A DNA stretch of 7,981 nt, taken from NCBI GenBank assembly GCA_038318895.1, contig JBBQCS010000107.1:1-7981 (forward strand), in the 5' to 3' direction. The first letter of the stretch is position 1. Every line of letters begins with the position of its first letter. This stretch comes from UBA11222 sp030652895. GTDB taxonomy: Bacteria; Pseudomonadota; Alphaproteobacteria; UBA11222. The notes under the pieces are model-generated. The model ran no database searches. It saw nothing but the letters and a program-made list of their open reading frames with translations, and had not been told where the DNA came from. Made by a program: the position numbers and the translations under genes. Of the stretch, positions 1 to 4,884 are shown piece after piece.

Positions 1-128
1 ACGCGGCGCAAACGACGATCCCGGGGCAAGAACGTTACGGTATTGAGGCGTGCTTCGCCCCACTTTCAGATAACGGTTCCGATATCAACATTATTATCGC
101 CGTATCAATACTGGAGAAGCACAAGTAG
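1..128 (+). CDS. 3' end of a gene, possibly a PAS-domain (PAS_5-like) protein
   Basis: The frame beginning at base 3 is open from the left edge and ends at TAG 126-128, giving 41 C-terminal residues; the start lies outside the window. The visible tail includes RYGIEACFAPLSDNGSDINI followed by a hydrophobic strand (IIIAVSI) and a short charged end (LEKHK). A 'PLSDDG' turn followed by a hydrophobic strand at the very C-terminus is what I associate with the small PAS_5-type proteins of Alphaproteobacteria, so that is my tentative family call. The stop sits only 4 nt from the stop of the minus-strand DUF4170 gene, the same packing seen at the other convergent junctions here, which supports this as a real gene end. 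The reading frame is fairly secure; the family is a guess from about 40 residues. Confidence 0.65.
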   Translation, partial: AAQTTIPGQERYGIEACFAPLSDNGSDINIIIAVSILEKHK

Positions 129-132
129 CGGA

Positions 133-378
133 TTATTCCGCCGCGTGATGAACATCCTTGCCCATATGCGGGTCCATCATCCGGTGCAGATGCACAATAA
201 AATACCGCATATGCGCGTCGTCCACCGTCTTCTGTGACGCAGCTTTCCATGCTTTTAGCGCAGAGTTGTGGTCAGGGAAAATCCCTATAATATCAAGCTC
301 TTTGGTGTTCTTGAACTCGATCTCCTGCGGATCGGTCAAACGGCCACCGAAAACCAGATGCAGTAATTGTTTGGACAT
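133..378 (-). CDS. DUF4170 domain-containing small protein
   Basis: An 81-residue soluble protein of unknown function. It matches the DUF4170 family pattern as I know it: an N-terminal MSKQLLHLVFGG strand, a central 'DIIGIFPD' segment (about residues 29-36), an amphipathic 'ALKAWKAASQKTVDDAHMRYF' region (about 40-60) and the 'FIVHLHRMMDP' end (60-70). There are eight His residues, six of them in the last 26 residues (H56, H63, H65, H71, H77, H78); metal binding is possible but unproven. I start at the ATG 376-378 because a GGAG (bases 385-388 on the minus strand) lies 6 nt upstream. An upstream in-frame ATG at 388-390 would add MEQV but overlaps that ribosome binding site. The gene is divergent from the acyl-CoA dehydrogenase operon and could share its control region. 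No catalytic role can be assigned. Confidence 0.9.
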   Translation of the reverse strand: MSKQLLHLVFGGRLTDPQEIEFKNTKELDIIGIFPDHNSALKAWKAASQKTVDDAHMRYFIVHLHRMMDPHMGKDVHHAAE

Positions 379-384
379 GACCTG

Positions 385-388
385 CTCC
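385..388 (-). promoter_or_regulatory. Ribosome binding site deciding the DUF4170 start
   Basis: GGAG on the minus strand lies 6 nt before the ATG at 378. The alternative upstream ATG (388-390) overlaps this motif and has no comparable purine stretch of its own, so the shorter protein is preferred. Confidence 0.6.
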
Positions 389-468
389 ATTTAGCGGATA
401 CTGACAGCTTAACAGCAACTGGTTAAACATTCATGATTGTGTATTTTGTATATAGGCCTCACCAGCGC

Positions 469-498
469 TTGGCGAAAGGCCGGAAATGAACGCATACT
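469..498 (+). promoter_or_regulatory. Candidate sigma70-type promoter of the acyl-CoA dehydrogenase operon
   Basis: TTGGCG (469-474) and CATACT (493-498) are separated by 18 nt. Each matches four of six bases of the -35 and -10 consensus. A transcript starting near 505 would have a leader of about 20 nt before the ATG at 526. The -35 lies inside a nested dyad (455-481), which would suit repressor control. No other pair in this region has better spacing, but weak matches like this arise by chance. Confidence 0.35.
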
Positions 499-525
499 AA
501 GATTTTTTTACACGGGGAAACGGCC

Positions 526-1713
526 ATGGACCTGACATTCAGCCCTGAGGAAACCGCCTTTCAGGAGGAAGTCCGCGCATTCCTGCGGAAAAATTTAAGC
601 CCTGAACTAGCTGCCAAGGTGCGCGAGACAGGGTATCCCACACGCGCCGACATCTCACCGTGGCACAGTAAGCTGGCTGAAAAAGGCTGGGCGGCTCCGA
701 AATGGCCAGTGGAATATGGCGGACCTGGATGGTCCGCGATGCAACGGTTCATTTTCGACGCTGAATTATCCCTGGCCTCCGCGCCGCAACCCCCCGCATT
801 TGGAATCGGCATGCTAGCCCCTGTGCTCATACAATATGGCAATGATGCGCAGAAACAGCGCTTTCTGCCGAAGATTTTATCGGGCGAGGAATATTGGTGT
901 CAGGGTTATTCTGAACCGGGCGCGGGTTCGGATCTCGCCTCTCTGAAAACCCGTGCCGAGAACAAAGGCGATCATTACCTGGTGAACGGGCAAAAAATCT
1001 GGACCAGCAACGCCCATGAGGCAGACTGGATCTTCTGTCTGGTGCGCACAGACCCTGCTGTCAAAGCCCAGGAAGGCATCAGCTTTCTGCTGATCGACAT
1101 GAAAACGCCCGGACTGGTGGTAAAGCCAATTGTCTCGATCAATGGCAAGCACAGTCTGAACGAGGTGTTTTTCACCGATGTGAAGGTGCCGAAAGAAAAC
1201 CTGGTCGGCAAGGAAAACCAGGGCTGGACCTACGCCAAATTCCTGCTGGGCAATGAACGCACAGGCATTGCAGGCGTCGGCCGGTGCAAGGCCGCACTCG
1301 AGCGGTTGCGCGATCTGGCCGCGATCGTGCGCGATGGTGACGCCCGGTTATGTGATGATCCGGATTTCAGTCGGCGCTTTGCGGCTATTGAAACAGACCT
1401 GCTGGCGCTTTCCCACACAGATCTGCGGGTTGCAGCGGCGGCGGCCGAAGGGGTCGCGTTAGGGCCGGAAGCCTCAATTCTGAAGGTCAAGGGCACCGAA
1501 ATTCAACAGGCGATCAGCGATCTGGCCGTTGACGCGCTGGGGCCATACGCCGCGCCATTTGATCAGCCGCATGGCGACAATCTTGGCGGCATTGGCCCTG
1601 CAAACCGCAAGGGCGTTGTGCCCGCCATGCTGTTCGGGCGCGCTGCCTCCATCTATGGCGGCACCAACGAAGTGCAGCGAAACATCGTCGCCAAAGGCGT
1701 ATTGGGGCTATGA
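526..1713 (+). CDS. Acyl-CoA dehydrogenase, FadE/PimC-like (large-subunit type)
   Basis: A 395-residue cytoplasmic FAD enzyme of the acyl-CoA dehydrogenase family, which introduces an alpha,beta double bond in an acyl-CoA. The N-terminal helical domain is about residues 5-120. The FAD/substrate signature YSEPGAGSDLAS starts at Y128, the middle beta domain includes IWTSNAHEADW, and the C-terminal helical domain ends with IYGGTNEVQRN (376-386). The position that carries the catalytic Glu in medium-chain enzymes is Gly378. The likely base is instead E244 in LLGNERTG, the helix position used by isovaleryl-CoA dehydrogenase. Overall it resembles pimeloyl-CoA dehydrogenase large subunits and the alpha subunits of steroid-side-chain dehydrogenases, which often pair with a second, smaller subunit; none is in view. 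The start is ATG with GGGGA (514-518) 7 nt upstream. It is the first gene of a three-gene operon. The substrate is unknown. Confidence 0.96.
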   Translation: MDLTFSPEETAFQEEVRAFLRKNLSPELAAKVRETGYPTRADISPWHSKLAEKGWAAPKWPVEYGGPGWSAMQRFIFDAELSLASAPQPPAFGIGMLAPVLIQYGNDAQKQRFLPKILSGEEYWCQGYSEPGAGSDLASLKTRAENKGDHYLVNGQKIWTSNAHEADWIFCLVRTDPAVKAQEGISFLLIDMKTPGLVVKPIVSINGKHSLNEVFFTDVKVPKENLVGKENQGWTYAKFLLGNERTGIAGVGRCKAALERLRDLAAIVRDGDARLCDDPDFSRRFAAIETDLLALSHTDLRVAAAAAEGVALGPEASILKVKGTEIQQAISDLAVDALGPYAAPFDQPHGDNLGGIGPANRKGVVPAMLFGRAASIYGGTNEVQRNIVAKGVLGL

Positions 1714-1720
1714 AGTCTGA

Positions 1721-2311
1721 ATGCTAAGTTTTTCACAAGCCGCCGAGAACAACAAAGAACCGATTGCACAAATACTGCGCGCAGCGTTCGCCGACGTGCG
1801 AAACGTTCTTGAGATCGGCAGCGGCACGGGACAGCATGCAGTGTATTTCGGCCAGTGCCTGCCGCATCTCATCTGGCGCACCAGCGATCTGGTGCATAAC
1901 CTACCGGACATACAAGCGCAGCTGACTGTGGAGGCCCCAGCAAATGTCGTGCCCCCAGTGGCGCTGGATGTTGCCGATCACCCCTGGCCGGTCACAAACA
2001 TTGACGGCCTTTTCAGCGCAAACGCCATCCACATCATGTCCTGGGAGCATGTCATGCACATGTTCCGCGGCATCGGCGAAGTGTTATTGGAAAAGGCCAC
2101 CGTCTGCCTTTATGGCCCGTTCAAATATAACGGCGAATTCACCACGCCCAGCAATGCGCAATTCGATGTCTGGCTGAAGCAGCGCGATCCGCTCAGCGGC
2201 GTCCGCGATGTCGAAGCCGTGGATGCGCTGGCGCAGGCGCAAGGATTGGCACTGATTGCGGATCACCCCATGCCGGCCAACAACCAATTGTTGGTGTGGA
2301 AAAGGGGATAG
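1721..2311 (+). CDS. DUF938 SAM-dependent methyltransferase-like protein (METTL26 family)
   Basis: A 196-residue protein with a class I methyltransferase-like fold. The glycine-rich SAM loop is VLEIGSGTGQHAV (29-41), followed by the acidic strand end around 'TSDL' (54-57). The DUF938 landmarks are SQAAENNKEPI near the N-terminus, ANAIHIMSWE (100-109) and YGPFKYNGEFTTPSNAQFD (131-149). The length is normal for the family, so it looks complete. The substrate of DUF938/METTL26 proteins is not established, so no reaction is proposed beyond likely SAM binding. The ATG is 7 nt after the dehydrogenase stop. The only purine run, GGGG at 1704-1707, lies 13 nt upstream, so translation may depend on coupling with the gene before it. 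Position in the operon suggests a link to acyl or lipid metabolism, which is inference only. Confidence 0.91.
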   Translation: MLSFSQAAENNKEPIAQILRAAFADVRNVLEIGSGTGQHAVYFGQCLPHLIWRTSDLVHNLPDIQAQLTVEAPANVVPPVALDVADHPWPVTNIDGLFSANAIHIMSWEHVMHMFRGIGEVLLEKATVCLYGPFKYNGEFTTPSNAQFDVWLKQRDPLSGVRDVEAVDALAQAQGLALIADHPMPANNQLLVWKRG

Positions 2312-2313
2312 GA
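2310..2313 (+). promoter_or_regulatory. Ribosome binding site supporting a TTG start
   Basis: AGGA at 2310-2313 overlaps the last two bases of the DUF938 stop codon (2309-2311) and lies 7 nt before TTG 2321. No in-frame ATG occurs upstream of the iron-binding histidine region, so TTG is the best start for the hydroxylase gene. Confidence 0.6.
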
Positions 2314-2320
2314 AATCTCA

Positions 2321-3154
2321 TTGCCAATAATTGAAGCGATCACTTCTCATGAACCTTTGATCCGGCTGGCGTGTTCGGCGGGCATCTTTTCGCTCGTCGG
2401 CGCATGGGAGGCATATAACCCTTGCCGGGCGCGGATACTCAGCCGCTGGCGGCGCTGGCCCAGCAATCTTGGAATTGCGGCGCTCAACACTGTGCTTCCA
2501 CGTATTCTGTTCCCTACGGCAACCATAGGCTTTGCGACATTCGTCGAGGCGAACAACTGGGGTCTTTTACAGTTGTTGGGATTCCCGGAACCGGTGACCA
2601 TCGCACTTGCCGTTGTCGCCCTCGACCTTGCCATTTATCTTCAGCATGTGCTGTTTCATGCAGCACCATCGCTATGGCGCCTACACCGCATGCACCACGC
2701 CGATACAGAATTCGACGTCACCACCGGTTCCCGGTTTCACCCCCTGGAAATTATAATTTCATTGGGTATCAAGCTGGTGCTGGTGGCGGCTCTGGGTGCA
2801 CCTGCTATCGCCGTGTTACTATTTGAAATTCTTCTCAACGGCACTTCTACGTTCAATCATGCCAATTTGAAGATTGCGGCACGCACTGACAAATTTTTGC
2901 GTTTACTGGTCGTCACGCCAAACATGCACCGGGTGCATCACTCCGTAACGCCGTCCGAAACCAACACCAATTTTGGTTTCAGCCTGCCCTGGTGGGATCA
3001 TCTGTTTGGCACGTATCGCGCACAACCCGCACTGGGGCATGAGGCCATGACAATCGGAATTGATCAGTTCAGGTCACGGCGCGATCAGCAACTTGATCGC
3101 ATGCTGCTACAACCATTCATCGGCGCCAATGAGAATTATCCGATGGGACGGTGA
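2321..3154 (+). CDS. Sterol desaturase / fatty acid hydroxylase superfamily membrane protein
   Basis: A 277-residue inner-membrane di-iron oxygenase-type protein. The His clusters of the superfamily are all present: H109-x3-H113 (HVLFH), H122-x2-H125-H126 (HRMHH) and H203-x2-H206-H207 (HRVHH), with further conserved-looking H140 (RFHPLE) and H180 (FNHANL). Hydrophobic segments lie near residues 11-29, 51-73, 90-111 and 143-170, leaving the His clusters on one face. Members hydroxylate or desaturate lipids, sterols, carotenoids or fatty acyl chains using O2 and an electron donor; the substrate here cannot be read from sequence. The start is TTG 2321: an AGGA lies 7 nt upstream and the first in-frame Met is inside HRMHH, which would destroy the protein. 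It lies 9 nt after the DUF938 stop, as last gene of the operon, and ends 17 nt before the stop of the converging oxidoreductase. Confidence 0.95.
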   Translation: MPIIEAITSHEPLIRLACSAGIFSLVGAWEAYNPCRARILSRWRRWPSNLGIAALNTVLPRILFPTATIGFATFVEANNWGLLQLLGFPEPVTIALAVVALDLAIYLQHVLFHAAPSLWRLHRMHHADTEFDVTTGSRFHPLEIIISLGIKLVLVAALGAPAIAVLLFEILLNGTSTFNHANLKIAARTDKFLRLLVVTPNMHRVHHSVTPSETNTNFGFSLPWWDHLFGTYRAQPALGHEAMTIGIDQFRSRRDQQLDRMLLQPFIGANENYPMGR

Positions 3155-3171
3155 CGGATCGCCAGCGCTCG

Positions 3172-4155
3172 CTATTCGTCCAGCAACAGCACCGCCTTGC
3201 CAATCACCTTGCGCGCCAGCAAATCATTCAACGCGGCGGCGGCGCGCGCAAATGGATAGGTTTGCGTCACACAGGGCTTAATCTTACCCGCAGAAAATAA
3301 TTGCATCAGCCGCGCCAGCACCGGCGCTGCCTGTCCCGGAAAGCGGGCGCTGAACTGACCCCAGTCCACGCCAACGATTTCGCAGCCCTTCAGCAAGGTC
3401 AGGTTCAGCGCAATACGCGGGATTGCGCCATTGGCGAAACCGATCACCAGATAGCGGCCCTTCCATGCGCTGCTGCGCAGGGCCGTTTCGGCGTATTTGC
3501 CGCCAACCGGATCATAGATCACGTCCGCGCCCACCCCATTGGTCAGCTCGCGCACCCGCTCTTTCAGATCCTCCGTGTCGTAATTGATCACCGCGTCCGC
3601 ACCCATCGCACGGCATTGTTCCAATTTGGCGGTACTGGATGCGGCGGCAATCACTCTGGCCCCCATGGCCTTGCCCAGATCCACCGCCGCAAGGCCAACG
3701 CCGCCTGCAGCACCCAGCACCAGCAAAGTTTCACCGGGCTGCAACTGGCCGCGATTTTCCAGGGCGTAAAGCGACGTGCAATAAGTCAGCATAAAGCCCG
3801 CCCCGGTTGGGAAATCCATCGCGTCAGGAATGCGCACCAGACGATCCGCCGCCACAGCCACCTGTTCTGCAAAGCCGCCGCCAATCCCCGCAAGACACGC
3901 CACCCGGTCACCGATCGCAACCGAGGTGACGCCGTCCGCCACCGCCGCAACGACCCCTGCCACTTCCATGCCCGGAATGAACGGCAGCGCAGGCTTTATC
4001 TGATACGTCCCCTGCATGCACAGCGCATCTACGAAATTCACCCCCGCCGCCTTCACCGCTATCAGCGCCTGTCCAGGGCGCGGCACGGGCGCCGAGACCT
4101 CTTCCAATTGTAATGTGTCGGGCAGCCCATAGGCATGGCATCGGATGGCTTTCAT
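3172..4155 (-). CDS. NAD(P)H:quinone oxidoreductase-like MDR enzyme (zeta-crystallin type)
   Basis: A 327-residue cytoplasmic medium-chain dehydrogenase/reductase of the zinc-free quinone oxidoreductase branch. The N-terminal GroES-like domain (about 1-125) has AAGVNFVDALCMQG and FIPGMEVAGVV and lacks the catalytic-zinc GHE motif of alcohol dehydrogenases. The Rossmann domain has LVLGAAGGVGLAAVDLG (145-161), and MGADAVINY (184-192) begins the next strand. Family members reduce quinones, enones or enoyl-type carbonyls with NADPH; the exact substrate is open, and an enoyl reductase role is possible. The start is ATG with GGGAG 5 nt upstream. It is divergent from the glutathione S-transferase gene with only 87 bp between starts, so the two may be co-controlled; that pairing would fit handling of electrophilic or oxidised compounds. 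The length is normal and no defects are visible. Confidence 0.95.
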   Translation of the reverse strand: MKAIRCHAYGLPDTLQLEEVSAPVPRPGQALIAVKAAGVNFVDALCMQGTYQIKPALPFIPGMEVAGVVAAVADGVTSVAIGDRVACLAGIGGGFAEQVAVAADRLVRIPDAMDFPTGAGFMLTYCTSLYALENRGQLQPGETLLVLGAAGGVGLAAVDLGKAMGARVIAAASSTAKLEQCRAMGADAVINYDTEDLKERVRELTNGVGADVIYDPVGGKYAETALRSSAWKGRYLVIGFANGAIPRIALNLTLLKGCEIVGVDWGQFSARFPGQAAPVLARLMQLFSAGKIKPCVTQTYPFARAAAALNDLLARKVIGKAVLLLDE

Positions 4156-4242
4156 ACACTCTCCCGCAGGTAAATTTCATTGCTTACCCGGCATAACCCG
4201 GTGCACCCTATACGCCCACATTAGAGCACGGAGTGCAACGTC
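4156..4242. promoter_or_regulatory. Divergent control region, quinone oxidoreductase / GST
   Basis: This 87-bp region must hold both promoters. It contains a direct repeat ACCCGG at 4186-4191 and 4196-4201, exactly 10 bp (one helical turn) apart. The second copy overlaps the perfect palindrome GGTGCACC (4200-4207). TATACG (4209-4214) could serve as a -10 for the GST gene, but no good -35 lies at normal spacing. The palindrome and repeat directly upstream of that -10 would be a natural place for a regulator. The repeats are seen; their role is inferred. Confidence 0.4.
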
Positions 4243-4884
4243 ATGAAGCTTTATAATTCAAATCTGTCGCCCTACACCGCGCGGGTCCGGCTACTATGCA
4301 ACGTCAAGGGGCTGAACATTGAATATGTTGATCCGCCGGGCTTTCGCACCGACGCTTACAGGAAAATCAATCCTATTGGGAAAATTCCCGCGCTGGAACT
4401 GGACGATGGCACTGTCCTGCCGGAATCCGAAGTGATCTGCGAATATCTGGAAGACATGTTTCCAACGCCAACCCTGCGCCCCACTGATGCACATGACCGC
4501 GCCCAGGCCCGGCTGATCGCACGCATGTCCGATCTCTACATCATGCCTGCTGTAAGACCGCTGGTTTTCAAGCTGTTCGGCAGAGAAATTTCTCCGCAGG
4601 CTGTCACGGAGGCCATTCCGAATTTAAACGCCGCACTGAAGGACCTGGAGGCGCTGATTGGTGAAGGCGGCTATGCGGCGGCCAAACAGCTCACCCATGC
4701 CGATGGCGCACTGGCCGCATCGCTGATGTTTGTCACAGCGATCCTGCCACGGTTTGACGTGCCAAAGCCGCTCGAAGGCTATCCCAAGGTTGCCGCCTAT
4801 TGGACCGCCATCAGCAAAGACAAGCATATCGCCAAAATTCTCGGCGAGATGCAGGAAGGTATAGAAAAGGCGTTCGGGGGCTAG
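4243..4884 (+). CDS. Glutathione S-transferase family protein
   Basis: A 213-residue cytosolic enzyme with the two GST domains. The thioredoxin-fold N-terminal domain (about 1-78) begins MKLYNSNLSPYTARVR; S9 is the likely glutathione-activating serine. P49 in KIPAL is the cis-proline, and E61-S62 (LPES) binds the gamma-glutamyl group. The helical C-terminal domain (about 85-210) includes the N-capping box T151-x-x-D154 (THAD). It resembles bacterial Ser-type GSTs near the zeta/beta classes, but the specific reaction (conjugation, isomerisation or peroxidase activity) cannot be told from sequence. The start is ATG with GGAG (4230-4233) 9 nt upstream. It is divergent from the quinone oxidoreductase and its stop overlaps the stop of the converging RND gene in a shared CTAG. 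Confidence 0.95.
   Translation: MKLYNSNLSPYTARVRLLCNVKGLNIEYVDPPGFRTDAYRKINPIGKIPALELDDGTVLPESEVICEYLEDMFPTPTLRPTDAHDRAQARLIARMSDLYIMPAVRPLVFKLFGREISPQAVTEAIPNLNAALKDLEALIGEGGYAAAKQLTHADGALAASLMFVTAILPRFDVPKPLEGYPKVAAYWTAISKDKHIAKILGEMQEGIEKAFGG

Larger units (their letters stand above)
379..525. promoter_or_regulatory. Divergent intergenic control region, DUF4170 / acyl-CoA dehydrogenase operon
   Basis: This is 147 bp between two divergent starts. It contains the 10-mer CTGACAGCTT (401-410), which recurs inverted at 7350-7359 in the RND/VOC divergent region. It also holds an imperfect inverted repeat, GCTTAAC (407-413) and GTTAAAC (422-428), separated by 8 nt, and a nested dyad with GGCCT (455-459) and AGGCC (477-481) arms around CCA-GCGCT-TGG. 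A stretch around 438-454 is AT-rich (TATATA at 449-454). Seen directly: the repeats. Inferred: that one or more are operators. Confidence 0.5.

Noticed and set aside
409..426. Possible CtrA box (TTAA-N7-TTAA) in the DUF4170/dehydrogenase intergenic region
   Set aside because: The two TTAA halves (409-412 and 423-426) are separated by 10 nt, not the 7 nt of the alphaproteobacterial CtrA motif.
3301..4113. Long plus-strand open frame (270 codons) opposite the quinone oxidoreductase
   Set aside because: It is antisense to a clear MDR gene whose motifs and ribosome binding site are intact. The translation is rich in Arg, His and Gln without a recognisable fold, typical of a complement-strand shadow.
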